Both the position numbers and the translations under genes were made by a program. DNA of 64,000 nt from Fibrobacter sp. UWR4 (GTDB lineage: Bacteria; Fibrobacterota; Fibrobacteria; Fibrobacterales; Fibrobacteraceae): contig NZ_QGDU01000010.1 in NCBI RefSeq assembly GCF_003149045.1, positions 1-64,000 of the forward strand. Direction: 5' to 3'. Below the pieces are notes generated by a model that saw only the letters and a program-made list of their open reading frames with translations, searched no databases and was not told where the DNA came from. Positions within the stretch are counted from its first letter, which is position 1. Each line of letters opens with the position of its first letter. Of this stretch, positions 32,782-41,572 are shown in pieces.

Positions 32782-35133
32782 TTATCTACGTCCGGAACGT
32801 CCACGTCCGCCACGGCCCTTGGCCAGCTTTTCGCCGTAGGCTTTGGCGCCTGTAGACTTTTCCTTTCCGCGAGAGGCTTTACCACGAGCATTGCGACCGG
32901 TGCGTTCAAAGCTGGGGGCATCTGCGTCAGATCCGCGACGACCACGGCGACCGCGACTACCTGCAGAAGTGAATGCTGGTTCGTAATCGTCATCGTCGGG
33001 CTGGCTCAGGTAACCCATGGCTTCGGCAGCTTCTGCACGGTCCATACGTTCGTTGTAGTTACGTGCGTCGTCGTCAATATCCTTGCGGGTACGGCGCTGC
33101 TTCTTGGGTTCGGTCGAAAGCTTTTCTATAAGGCTAAAGTCTGCCTGGCCGCGGAGAGGATCCACACGGAGAAGCTGGACCATGACCTTGTCGCCACGGC
33201 GGAAGGTGCGGCCACTGCGCTTGCCGAATGCAAGACCCTGGTCAGGGTTAAAGACGTAGAAGTCGTCGCCGGCAATATCGCGGTAACGCACCAGGCCTTC
33301 GGCAATGGGGTCGGCGATAGAAACATAGATGCCCCATTCTTCAATTCCGTTAACTGTTGCTTCGAAATTGTCACCGATACGGTTTCTCAGAATCCAGCAG
33401 CTACAGGTCTTGATGGCGATGCGTTCGGTCTTCATGTTCTTGATTTCGTTGGCGGAAATCAAGTCGCAGACTTCAATGACACTTTCCTTACGTTCTGCAG
33501 TAATTTCCTTGCCCTTACGAGCTAGTTCACGATGGCACCATAAGTCGGCGTAACGACGGATGGGGCTGGTGAAGTGGCTATAGTCCTGCCAGTTCAAGGC
33601 GAAGTGTCCAAAACTGTTGGAGTCGTAATGAGCCTTCTGCATACTGCGAAGGATTCGGTTGGTAAGAGTTTCGTCGTCCCCAGCCTTCTTGATCAAATGT
33701 TCGTAAAGCTTGAATGCGGTGGGATTCAAGTTGGTGTCGCCACTGCGGGGCTTGCCCAGTTCGCGGAGCATGACCGGAGAACCCTGGAACAGGTTGGGGT
33801 ACATATAGTACAGTTCCATAATGTCCTTGGTATCCGGAGCTTCGTGGATACGGTAAATACCCTGGAGACCGCGCCTCTTCAATTCCTTGGCGCAGCAGTT
33901 GTTGGCAATCAACATACATTCTTCCACCCAGCTGTTGGAAATGTCTGTGGTGCGGGGATAGATGTCCATGGGTTCGCCGTTCTCGTCGAAGTGGCAACCA
34001 AATTCCGTGCTCTTGAATTCCAGCAGACCATCTTTAGTGCGGTTCTTCTTCAGCTTGGCGGTCACATCGGCCAGGGCCTTCATGTCTTCGTCCCCTTCCT
34101 CCCACAGTTTCTTTGCCTGCTGGTAGGTGAGGGAACGGGTAATACGAACGATACTGCGATGGAAATCCCAGCTTAGGACGTTGGCGTCCTTGTCCAGAAT
34201 AATCATGCAGGTGTGGGCGCAACGGTCCACGTCCTCGTGGAGGGAACAAATATCACTGGACAGTTCATCCGGAATCATGGGAACTGCAGTCCAGGGCAGG
34301 TACTGGGTGTAACTACGTTCCATGGCCTCGTAGTCCAGGGCGCTGCCCTCGGGAACATAGTAGCTTACGTCTGCAATATGGACGCCCAGCTTGTAGCCGC
34401 CGTCTTCCGTACGTTCCACGGAGATGGCGTCATCGTGGTCCATGGCGCCTTCCGGGTCAATACAGAGAATGACCGTCTTGCGGTAGTCCACACGACCCTT
34501 GAAATCCTTGGCGGTAGGTGCCTTGATGCTTGCCACGTAATCCCGGATTTCCTTGCTGAAACCCTTGGGAAGGTTGGCGTCGTCCTGGAACTTCTGGGTG
34601 ACCTCCTTCCAGGTCATGGAATCCAGTTCGGCGGAGTGGTCCACCTTGGCCAGGTAGCTGTGCTTGCGCTTGGGATGAGGATAGAGGGTGAAACTGATGG
34701 TTTCCCCTTCCTTGCCCGGAGCCTGGCGGCGGTGGCACATCTCGAATTCCTTTTCCGTCTCCAGTTCCGTGACGATCCAGTCTTCTTCGCCTACCTGGTG
34801 GAGGATACCGCGGCGGACGCGGGTACTCTTGTCGTCTGTAGTCTGGCGACGGCTGCGGGCTGCCGGACGGCGGTTGTCCCCGTCGCTTGCCTCAGCCATC
34901 TTTTTCAGGCGCTTTTCCCGCTTTTCTTCCAGGGATTCCCCGTCACCGGGCTGGTATTCCTTGTTGCTGGTGCGCTTCAGGAGACCCTGCTCCACCATTT
35001 CGGCCAGCAGTTGCTTAAAGGCTACTTTCTGTTTTTTCGGCAGGCCAAGGGCTGCACGGAGGCGGCTGCCCACCATAGGTTCATCATGAAGAATGGCGAG
35101 AATCTGATCTTCGCTAGGTAACTGCATAGCCAT
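32782..35133 (-). CDS. rnr: Ribonuclease R
   Basis: Processive 3'-5' exoribonuclease of the RNB family, 783 residues. Domains in order: winged-helix N-terminus (about 1-70), cold-shock OB domains (about 95-230), the RNB catalytic domain (about 240-580) with ILCIDPEGAMDHDDAISVE, in which the Asp residues bind magnesium, and an S1 domain (about 620-705: FEATVNGIEEWGIYVSI). The last 90 residues are a Lys/Arg/Gly-rich tail (GRRGRRGSD, SRGKEK and GRGGRGRSGRR), typical of RNase R RNA-binding tails. AGGAGG precedes the ATG at 35133 and lies inside the plsC gene end, one base from its stop. Confidence 0.95.
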   Translation of the reverse strand: MAMQLPSEDQILAILHDEPMVGSRLRAALGLPKKQKVAFKQLLAEMVEQGLLKRTSNKEYQPGDGESLEEKREKRLKKMAEASDGDNRRPAARSRRQTTDDKSTRVRRGILHQVGEEDWIVTELETEKEFEMCHRRQAPGKEGETISFTLYPHPKRKHSYLAKVDHSAELDSMTWKEVTQKFQDDANLPKGFSKEIRDYVASIKAPTAKDFKGRVDYRKTVILCIDPEGAMDHDDAISVERTEDGGYKLGVHIADVSYYVPEGSALDYEAMERSYTQYLPWTAVPMIPDELSSDICSLHEDVDRCAHTCMIILDKDANVLSWDFHRSIVRITRSLTYQQAKKLWEEGDEDMKALADVTAKLKKNRTKDGLLEFKSTEFGCHFDENGEPMDIYPRTTDISNSWVEECMLIANNCCAKELKRRGLQGIYRIHEAPDTKDIMELYYMYPNLFQGSPVMLRELGKPRSGDTNLNPTAFKLYEHLIKKAGDDETLTNRILRSMQKAHYDSNSFGHFALNWQDYSHFTSPIRRYADLWCHRELARKGKEITAERKESVIEVCDLISANEIKNMKTERIAIKTCSCWILRNRIGDNFEATVNGIEEWGIYVSIADPIAEGLVRYRDIAGDDFYVFNPDQGLAFGKRSGRTFRRGDKVMVQLLRVDPLRGQADFSLIEKLSTEPKKQRRTRKDIDDDARNYNERMDRAEAAEAMGYLSQPDDDDYEPAFTSAGSRGRRGRRGSDADAPSFERTGRNARGKASRGKEKSTGAKAYGEKLAKGRGGRGRSGRR

Positions 35134-35134
35134 T

Positions 35135-35884
35135 TTAGGCCTCCTTTTGCGCTTCATTTACGCATGCCGTCTCTGCCTGCATGTAGGGCAGTGCGGACTC
35201 AATCAAATCGTGGACCTCGTCCCTGAGGATTGCCATAGGTTTTTCGGCGTAGTCCTCGGGTTTTATGAGGGGGTGAACCACCACCTTGATCTGGCCTGGA
35301 TAAATAGCCCACTTGACCTTTGGCAGTCGTTCGTTTACACCTATTAATGTAATTGGTAAAATGGGAAAGTGATGCTCTTTCGCCATGCGGAATATACCAT
35401 TTTGGAATTTAAGCATCTTTCCGTCGATACTTCTGTGCCCCTCGGGGAAAACGGACAGGTTATGCCCCTGATTTAGACGGTCCTGGACCATGTTTCCCAT
35501 ACCGGCATTCTTTCTTGGATTCTGGTGAACCGGAATACAGCCGATGGAACTTAGGACCCATCCGAACAAAGGCGCTTTCCAGAGGGCCGCCTTGGCTATG
35601 AAAATAGTGGTGGAAATGGCCAGCCACAGGACGCTAATATCCATGAAACTGGAGTGGTTGGCCACCATGACAAATCCGTTCTTCTGAGGAATGTTTTCTA
35701 CCCCTTCCACTACGATATCGATACCGAAAAGGCGGTGGACCTTGGGCAGGTAAAACAGGCAAATTCTGGTAATCTCGTTTTTTTTCTTGCAGATATAGCC
35801 CTTGTAGATAATGTAGGGTACGCCAATGACGCACATTCCCCCAAATACAAGGACGTAATAAAGTATGGCAAGTAAAAAACGCAT
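35135..35884 (-). CDS. plsC: 1-acyl-sn-glycerol-3-phosphate acyltransferase
   Basis: Inner-membrane enzyme that makes phosphatidic acid by acylating the sn-2 position. It is 249 residues, with an N-terminal helix (about 1-25). Block I NHSSFMD (about 77-83) holds the catalytic His-x4-Asp, and block III FPEGHRS (about 152-158) binds the glycerol-3-phosphate. It is coupled to rnr one base upstream of it. Copy 2 of the four-stem element and a small hairpin lie upstream of the ATG. Confidence 0.92.
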   Translation of the reverse strand: MRFLLAILYYVLVFGGMCVIGVPYIIYKGYICKKKNEITRICLFYLPKVHRLFGIDIVVEGVENIPQKNGFVMVANHSSFMDISVLWLAISTTIFIAKAALWKAPLFGWVLSSIGCIPVHQNPRKNAGMGNMVQDRLNQGHNLSVFPEGHRSIDGKMLKFQNGIFRMAKEHHFPILPITLIGVNERLPKVKWAIYPGQIKVVVHPLIKPEDYAEKPMAILRDEVHDLIESALPYMQAETACVNEAQKEA

Positions 35885-35928
35885 AATGTTCTATTCCTAA
35901 TTCAAGGATAATCTATATAAAAATAATC

Positions 35929-35945
35929 CGCGGGAACAACCCGCG
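35929..35945. other. Small perfect hairpin upstream of plsC
   Basis: Six-base arms CGCGGG and CCCGCG enclose AACAA, 45 bases upstream of the plsC start. No T-run follows on the minus strand, so it is more likely a leader structure than a terminator. Confidence 0.45.
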
Positions 35946-35987
35946 AGTATAAATAAACAATAGAGAATAAAAGAGCTTAAAGAGGGC

Positions 35988-36145
35988 GGGGCAGCGCCCC
36001 CATTCATCTAAAATAACCTGACGAAAGCTCCGGTTGATCTTGAGGAGGTGCTTCAGCACCCCTCAAACAAAAAAGAAAAGGCCAGCCAAGACAAACTTGG
36101 CAAGCCGCATTCTTTTTTCGGGGGTTCAGGGGGCAGCGCCCCCTG
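35988..36145. repeat. Four-stem intergenic element, copy 2
   Basis: Stems in order: GGGGC/GCCCC at 35988-36000; a 27-base hairpin with TTGAGG/CCTCAA ends at 36040-36066; GCCAAG/CTTGGC at 36085-36101; CAGGGGGC/GCCCCCTG at 36127-36145. The arrangement equals copy 1 at 15845-16005. The loops and spacer sequences differ, so pairing rather than sequence is kept. The right end is two bases from the pyrC stop codon. Confidence 0.75.
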
Positions 36146-36147
36146 CA

Positions 36148-37149
36148 TTATTTTAAGCGCCAGTTGAGTTTCTGGCCGGCTGCCAGAGGAACTACGCCAT
36201 TGACGATTTCTGGAACGATCCAGCTTTCCTTCACCACTTCAATCTGTTTTGTGGTGCGGGGAAGCCCGTAGAAGTCTGCGCCAAAGCCTGCGATGAAATT
36301 AGGGAGCTTATCCAGGGCATTTGCGTTTTCGAACTCCTGAACCAGAAGAGGGATAGCCACCGGGGCGCTGTAGACGCCCGCTGCCCCGCAAGGACACTCC
36401 TTTTTACCCTGCTGGTGCGGGGCAGAGTCCGTGCCCAAGAAGAACTTGGGAGAGCCGCTAAAGGCGGCTTCACGGATAGCGGCACGGTCTTCAGGCCGCT
36501 TCGGTAACGGCTTACAGAAATGGTGCGGCCTGAGGGCGTCACCGATGACGTCATCCAGAGTCATCATCAGGTGGTGAACCGTAAAGGTGGCTGCCACATT
36601 GGCGGGCAAGCGCTTGACTGCTTCCACAGCCTTGGCGCTGGACAGGTGTTCAAACACGATCTTCAGCTTGGGAAACTTTTCAGCAAGGATTTCCACGCGC
36701 TTGATAAAGGCGGGTTCGCGGTCCAGGCAGAATTCGCCCGGTTCTTCGCCATGGACGCACAAAATAAGACCAAGCTTTTCCATCATAGCGACAACAGGGA
36801 AAACAGCTTCAAAATCGCTGATACCGTCGGCACTGTTGGTGGTAACGCCTGCGGGGTAGTACTTGCCGGCCACTACGCCTTCTGCCATCATGTCCTTCAA
36901 ATCCTGTTCCGTATAGTTCGGGTTCAGCTTGAAGGTCATGAGGGGCTTAAAGTCCGGGCGGACACTTTTGGCGGCTTCCAGGATTTGCTGCCTGTATTCC
37001 TTGATGGCTGCTGCGGAGGTCATGGCCGGAACGGTATTGGGCATGATGATGGCACGGCCAAACTGGGAAACAAGGTCACGGACATAGCCGGGCATCAAGT
37101 CGCCCTGACGCAGATGGGCATGGAAGTCGTCGGGTAAAGGTAGGAACAT
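36148..37149 (-). CDS. pyrC: Dihydroorotase (class II)
   Basis: Cytoplasmic zinc enzyme of pyrimidine synthesis: closes carbamoyl-aspartate to dihydroorotate. 333 residues, the usual class II length. The opening LPDDFHAHLRQG (about 3-14) provides the HxH zinc ligands; the Lys of GVVAGKYYPAG (about 99) is the carboxylated bridge; FEHLSSAKAV and TVHHLMM supply more His ligands, and LGTDSAPHQ carries the catalytic Asp. It is probably transcribed alone or with the mlaFE genes 21 bases upstream. Confidence 0.95.
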   Translation of the reverse strand: MFLPLPDDFHAHLRQGDLMPGYVRDLVSQFGRAIIMPNTVPAMTSAAAIKEYRQQILEAAKSVRPDFKPLMTFKLNPNYTEQDLKDMMAEGVVAGKYYPAGVTTNSADGISDFEAVFPVVAMMEKLGLILCVHGEEPGEFCLDREPAFIKRVEILAEKFPKLKIVFEHLSSAKAVEAVKRLPANVAATFTVHHLMMTLDDVIGDALRPHHFCKPLPKRPEDRAAIREAAFSGSPKFFLGTDSAPHQQGKKECPCGAAGVYSAPVAIPLLVQEFENANALDKLPNFIAGFGADFYGLPRTTKQIEVVKESWIVPEIVNGVVPLAAGQKLNWRLK

Positions 37150-37170
37150 AGTTGAAATCGCTTAGTGTAG

Positions 37171-38001
37171 TTAGTGAAGAGGCGAGGATTGAGGGTTACG
37201 CAGTTCGCGGAACAATTCTCTGGAAATTTCACTGTCGGAATTGACCCAGTAGTCAAAGCTCTTGGGTTCCGTCAAAGTTTTACGATGCAGGAAGCAAATG
37301 TTGCAGTTCAATTCCTTGGCCATCAGAAGGTCGTGGGTCACGATGATGATGGTGGTCTTAAACAGCGTACGCATGTTGTCGATCAGCGGCAGCAGGTTTC
37401 TACGGTTGTAGTTGTCCAGACCTGCGGTCGGTTCGTCCATCAGGAGCAACTTCGGGTCCATTGCCCAGGAACGGGCGATGGCCACACGCTTCTGCATACC
37501 TACGGAAAGCTGATGCGGGAACAGGTCCGCCTCTTCGCGAACTCGCATCAAGTCCATGGCCATTTTGATCTTTTCCTCAATTTCCTGATCCGTACCCATG
37601 CGGTGGTAACGGAGGGGCAATGCGATGTTATCGCGGACCTTCAAGTTGGAGATCAGGGCTCCATTCTGGAACACCAGGCCCACCTGGCGCTTGGCTATTT
37701 CCAAGGCGGTCAGACGTTCCGGAGGAATGTATTCGCCAAAGTAGTAGATGTTTCCTTTGGAGGGTCTTACCAATCCGGAAATGATTCTCAGGAGGGCACT
37801 CTTGCCTTGTCCTGAACCTCCGCCAATGCACAGGGTCTCGCCTTTGGTTACAGCGAGGTTGGCCCCAATAATCAATTCGTTCTGGGGGTCGGTTTCCGAC
37901 TTGCTGAAAAAACTCAAGGCGCGGGGCTTTGAAAAGAGGGTGCCTGCCAGGTCCTTGTACGTCAGGTGGATGTCTTCTAGTCTTAAGGCTTCGTCCAACA
38001 T
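37171..38001 (-). CDS. mlaF: ABC transporter ATP-binding protein, MlaF-like
   Basis: ATPase of a Mla-type lipid transporter between the inner and outer membranes. 276 residues with Walker A GGGSGQGKSALLR (about 58-70), signature LSVGMQKRVAIARSWA (about 163-178) and Walker B LLLMDEPTAGLDN (about 184-196). The stop is 21 bases before pyrC. Its ATG overlaps the mlaE stop (TAATG), so the ATPase and permease are co-translated. No mlaD-type MCE gene is next to them in this window. Confidence 0.88.
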   Translation of the reverse strand: MLDEALRLEDIHLTYKDLAGTLFSKPRALSFFSKSETDPQNELIIGANLAVTKGETLCIGGGSGQGKSALLRIISGLVRPSKGNIYYFGEYIPPERLTALEIAKRQVGLVFQNGALISNLKVRDNIALPLRYHRMGTDQEIEEKIKMAMDLMRVREEADLFPHQLSVGMQKRVAIARSWAMDPKLLLMDEPTAGLDNYNRRNLLPLIDNMRTLFKTTIIIVTHDLLMAKELNCNICFLHRKTLTEPKSFDYWVNSDSEISRELFRELRNPQSSPLH

Positions 38002-38879
38002 TAGATAATCGAGTTGATATTGTTCATGTAGTCAACAAAGTAGAAGAAAGAGAGAATCACGTCAGCGCACACAATATAGAGGAAGGACTTGATTACGGAA
38101 CGGGAGGTTGCCTTGGGAACCTGACGTACGTCACGGGGGATGTTCAATGCCTGATAGCAGGCGTTGGTCGTGATAATCGCTCCGAAAACCAGGGGCTTAA
38201 GAATGATAAAGATAAAGTCGGTCAAAGAAATGGCGTTGAGAATTTCTGTACTAAGATAGCTCCAGGTCAATTGCAAATTCAAGGCGTTTCCGGACATGAA
38301 AATTGCGCCCTTGGTGGCGAGGTACCCGACGAAAATGGCTGTGGAACTAAAAATGATGTTCATGAAGAACATGGCGATACAACCGCCGATCAGTCCAGGC
38401 ATTACAAGGAAACGGATGGGATTCACGCCCATGGTGGCCAAGGCATCCACTTCGGAATTGATGACCATGCTTCCGATATAGGTGGTAAGAGACGAACCGC
38501 TTCGACCTGCGATAAGGAACGCTGTAAGGATGGGACCGAGTTCTCGGATAATCACGATAACCAGCATATTGCCGATCACGTCCGAGAAACCCATCTTGCC
38601 CATCATGGTCATGACTTCGATAATTACTGCAGTTCCGAACAAGGTGGCCACCACGAAGAGCACGGGGAAAATTTCCACGCCCGTAAAGAAAGTCTGTGTA
38701 ATGATGTTCTTGGCGTCCGTCCTGAAATTACGGTTCTTCGAGAATAAGCTGGCCATGGCCTTGCAGAACAGGGCGAATTGTTGACCAAGGGAACGTCTCA
38801 GGATAAACATCCCCATGCCATGGAAGATTCCTCCCAACAGGCTGAGCTTGAAACGTTTATTGGTCTTTTTATTCTGCAT
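38001..38879 (-). CDS. mlaE: MlaE-family lipid ABC transporter permease
   Basis: Inner-membrane permease of the MlaE/YrbE family, 292 residues with about five hydrophobic helices (for example VIIRELGPILTAFLIAGR and the GSSLTTYIGSM segment, which are the family's conserved core, about 160-205). It carries phospholipids together with MlaF. The gene sits three bases upstream of engB's end and overlaps mlaF by one base, so the order here is engB-mlaE-mlaF in transcription. Confidence 0.9.
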   Translation of the reverse strand: MQNKKTNKRFKLSLLGGIFHGMGMFILRRSLGQQFALFCKAMASLFSKNRNFRTDAKNIITQTFFTGVEIFPVLFVVATLFGTAVIIEVMTMMGKMGFSDVIGNMLVIVIIRELGPILTAFLIAGRSGSSLTTYIGSMVINSEVDALATMGVNPIRFLVMPGLIGGCIAMFFMNIIFSSTAIFVGYLATKGAIFMSGNALNLQLTWSYLSTEILNAISLTDFIFIILKPLVFGAIITTNACYQALNIPRDVRQVPKATSRSVIKSFLYIVCADVILSFFYFVDYMNNINSII

Positions 38880-38881
38880 GA

Positions 38882-39577
38882 TTACTTCAGAGCTTCAAGG
38901 ATGTCTTCCCAAAGATAGTCAAGTCCGATTTTCTTGAGGGAGCTGACGCAGAGCGGATCCGCATCCAGATCGAAATTTTCTCGGATTTTCTTCATTCCCT
39001 GGGCAAGTTCAGTCTTGTTCACCTTGTCCAGCTTGCTGGCGATAATCAAGACTGGGCATCCCGATTCGCGGATGCTTTCCACAGTTTCGATATCGATGGC
39101 GTGACCGCCATGACGGATGTCCACCAGATAGATAAGCCCCTTCAGATCCTGGCACTTTTCCACATATTCGCGAATGAAGTCCGACATTTCGTCACGCTTG
39201 GAATTGCTGACCTTGGCGTAGCCTACGCCCGGAAGGTCTACCAGATAGAATTTCTTGTTGACGCCGAAGAAGTTAATCTCACGGGTTTTACCCGGAGTGG
39301 AGCTGACCTTTACCAGGTTCTTGCGGCCCATGAGGGCGTTCATGAGGGAAGACTTTCCCACATTGGAACGGCCCAGAAATGCGATCTGGGGGAGGCGTTC
39401 TTCCGGAAGCCCCTTCAGGCTTGTGGCTGCCTTTACAAACTCGGCGGAAGTAATCTTGAAGTCGCCGATCTGTACCACAGCCTGTGCGGTCTGTACCTTA
39501 GGCGGTCTTGCCTTTTTACCCTTCAACTTAGGGGCCATGGGGTGTTGTGCTTTTGCGGGCTTGGCAATATCTGTCAT
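38882..39577 (-). CDS. engB: Ribosome biogenesis GTP-binding protein EngB/YsxC
   Basis: EngB (YsxC/YihA) is a GTPase needed for 50S ribosome assembly. 231 residues. G1 is GRSNVGKSSLMNAL (about 68-81), G3 is DLPGVGYAK, and G4 is ASKLDKVNK (the usual TKxD is SKxD here). The N-terminal about 35 residues are basic and Pro/Lys-rich, longer than in the usual 200-residue protein. It overlaps recR by four bases and precedes mlaE by two. Confidence 0.95.
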   Translation of the reverse strand: MTDIAKPAKAQHPMAPKLKGKKARPPKVQTAQAVVQIGDFKITSAEFVKAATSLKGLPEERLPQIAFLGRSNVGKSSLMNALMGRKNLVKVSSTPGKTREINFFGVNKKFYLVDLPGVGYAKVSNSKRDEMSDFIREYVEKCQDLKGLIYLVDIRHGGHAIDIETVESIRESGCPVLIIASKLDKVNKTELAQGMKKIRENFDLDADPLCVSSLKKIGLDYLWEDILEALK

Positions 39578-40170
39578 AAGGAAACTCTCCCTTCGAAAGC
39601 TCGTAGCATGGTGACTTCGTCGACAAATTCTAGTTCGCTGCCCATGGGGATACCGCGGGCAAGGCGGGTGCGCTTCACGTTAGTATTCTGCAGCATGCGG
39701 TCGATCATGAGGGCGGTACTGTCCGCTTCGGGACTGGAACCTAAGGCAAGAACCAGTTCCTCAATGCCTTCCTCCTGGATGCGTTTTACCAGGAGGGGAA
39801 GGTGAAGTTGTTCCGGACCGACTCCGTCCAACGGGGAGATGACTCCACCCAGTACGAAATAAAGTCCCTTGTGCACGCCGGAACGTTCAAAGGGGATGAT
39901 GTCTGAACTCTTTTCTACGACACAAATGGACTTTGCACCGGAGCGATTCCTGCAGGTTTCACAGACTTCTACATCTGTAAAGGCGAAACAGTTGGGGCAA
40001 TGATGGACTTTCGTAACCGCGTTGATTAGGTTATTCGCAAAACGCTCTACATCGTCCTTCCTTCTGGAAAGAATGTGGTAGGCCAGACGTCGGGCGGTCT
40101 TCTGCCCGATGCCAGGAAGGTCTGCGAATTCGCCAATCAGGGCGACAAGACTTTGCGGTTCTACGTTCAT
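39574..40170 (-). CDS. recR: Recombination protein RecR
   Basis: RecR forms DNA clamps that, with RecO (and RecF), load RecA at gaps. 198 residues. The N-terminal helix-hairpin-helix is FADLPGIGQKTARRLA (about 15-30); the zinc motif has CPNC and CETC (about 57-75); the Toprim domain starts SICVVEKSSDI and holds LGGVISPLDGVGPE (about 108-121). It lies between the EAL-HDOD gene (three bases upstream) and engB (four-base overlap). Confidence 0.95.
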   Translation of the reverse strand: MNVEPQSLVALIGEFADLPGIGQKTARRLAYHILSRRKDDVERFANNLINAVTKVHHCPNCFAFTDVEVCETCRNRSGAKSICVVEKSSDIIPFERSGVHKGLYFVLGGVISPLDGVGPEQLHLPLLVKRIQEEGIEELVLALGSSPEADSTALMIDRMLQNTNVKRTRLARGIPMGSELEFVDEVTMLRAFEGRVSL

Positions 40171-40173
40171 CTG

Positions 40174-41406
40174 TTAATTCTCTGCCCAGCTGTAGGATTC
40201 TGTAATACAGTATTTCAACTGAAGTCCGGAAATGCCAAGATCGCTAACGATGGACTGGATTGTCTGGCTGTCGTCCAGTTCTACGGCGTCTGCCAGTTGC
40301 AACAGTGCACCGAGACGTCCTGTGCGACTCAGAAGTGCATCCTTCATCTCGTCGTCGGTAGGTGCGTCGGGAAGAATGGTTTCCAGCGGTGCACGAACTA
40401 ATGCGTCCATACGGCTGAGAAGGCCCACCATAAATGCCTTGGCGCAGAAATCGTCGTTCTCCGGATCCATCTCGCGGGCCAAAGTTTCCAGGAACTTTGC
40501 TCGATGGTTGGCGTTCTGGAACAGGGGCGATGCCTGGGGTGTCATGCCCAGTTCCGGACGGGCGTACAGCATGAGCATCAGCCATTCGTGGATGTTTCTC
40601 ATGCCCACCCAGACGATTGCGTCCTTTACGGATTCAATCTTGCTGTGCTTGGTGTCCGTGTTGGAATTGACGAAACGTAGCAGATTGGTGGCGATATCCT
40701 GGTTCTGTTCCAGAGTCTCGCAAAGTTCCTCCAGGGATGGACGGGAACGCAACAGGAGAATCAATTGCAGGATTGTTGCAGAGGTAGCGTCAATCTTTCT
40801 GCCGGTAACTAATTCCGGTCTTGCGAAGAAGAAACCCTGGAAATAGTCGTAACCCGCATCCTGACAGCGTTTGAAGGTAGCTTCGTCCTCTACCTTTTCT
40901 GCCAGGAGCTTGATGTCCAGGACCTTGAAGAAGCCGGCGGCCTTCGTCATGGATTCAAGACTGTTGTCCACCACGTCCATCTTTACGTAGCTGACGTAAG
41001 GGAACAGGGGCTTAAAGCGCTGGATGAATTCTTCATTGAAGATGAAATCGTCCAGGGCAATTTCAAAACCCAGGGCCTTGTATCTCTGAATCGCCTTCAC
41101 TACTGCTTCGTCCACTTCCACGTCTTCCAGAACTTCCAGCACAAAGCACTTGGGATTCAACAAACCGAACAAGTTGTCCAGCAGCATGTTTCGGCTGCAG
41201 TTGACGAAAGCCTTGTTTTTGCCGATCAGGCGCTGGATGCCGATGTTGTTCAGGACATTCTCGAGGACCTGTGCCGTCGCGAGTACATCGCTGGCAATGA
41301 CCGCCGTATCGCTGGTCGGGGAATCCCTGAACAGCAGTTCGTAGGCAAAAATCTTGCCGTCTCGATCAAGAATCGGCTGACGAGCTAAGTAGGCGAGTGT
41401 TTCCAT
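40174..41406 (-). CDS. EAL-HDOD signalling protein with degenerate EAL site
   Basis: A 410-residue cytoplasmic protein with an N-terminal EAL-like domain (about 1-205) and a C-terminal HDOD domain (about 205-390, including FVNSNTDTKHSKIESVKDAIVWVG). The EAL motif itself is YELLFR, and the metal residues seem incomplete, so cyclic di-GMP hydrolysis is unlikely; relatives such as YuxH and CdgJ act by protein contacts. The start at 41406 follows a 14-bp repeat array by five bases and no ribosome site is seen. It precedes recR by three bases. This adds to the window's two GGDEF genes. Confidence 0.85.
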   Translation of the reverse strand: METLAYLARQPILDRDGKIFAYELLFRDSPTSDTAVIASDVLATAQVLENVLNNIGIQRLIGKNKAFVNCSRNMLLDNLFGLLNPKCFVLEVLEDVEVDEAVVKAIQRYKALGFEIALDDFIFNEEFIQRFKPLFPYVSYVKMDVVDNSLESMTKAAGFFKVLDIKLLAEKVEDEATFKRCQDAGYDYFQGFFFARPELVTGRKIDATSATILQLILLLRSRPSLEELCETLEQNQDIATNLLRFVNSNTDTKHSKIESVKDAIVWVGMRNIHEWLMLMLYARPELGMTPQASPLFQNANHRAKFLETLAREMDPENDDFCAKAFMVGLLSRMDALVRAPLETILPDAPTDDEMKDALLSRTGRLGALLQLADAVELDDSQTIQSIVSDLGISGLQLKYCITESYSWAEN

Positions 41407-41411
41407 TGATT

Positions 41412-41549
41412 AGTAGGCAGTAGGAAGTAGGCAGTAGGATGTAGACAGTAGAATGTAGACAGTAGAATGTTGGCAGTTGGTGAAAAATATAAAGTAGGCA
41501 GTAGGAACCAGATTATTTCTGTCTACTGTCTACCAATAACTGCCTACTG
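41412..41549. repeat. 14-bp tandem repeats with inverted partner
   Basis: Five tandem 14-bp units (AGTAGGCAGTAGGA, later drifting to TGTAGACAGTAGAA) cover 41412-41481. A sixth unit lies at 41493-41506, and inverted copies (CTACTGTCTACC and CTGCCTACTG) at 41518-41549. The whole block can fold into a long stem. It forms the leader immediately upstream of the EAL-HDOD start and begins five bases from its codon, with no other ribosome site. Confidence 0.75.
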
Positions 41550-41572
41550 AATTTAATGCGTAGCATTAAATT
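41550..41572. other. Inverted repeat over the hisG stop codon
   Basis: Ten-base perfect arms AATTTAATGC and GCATTAAATT surround GTA and cover the hisG TAA at 41566-41568. It could be a weak terminator or an mRNA 3' structure, but no long T-run follows. Confidence 0.5.
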
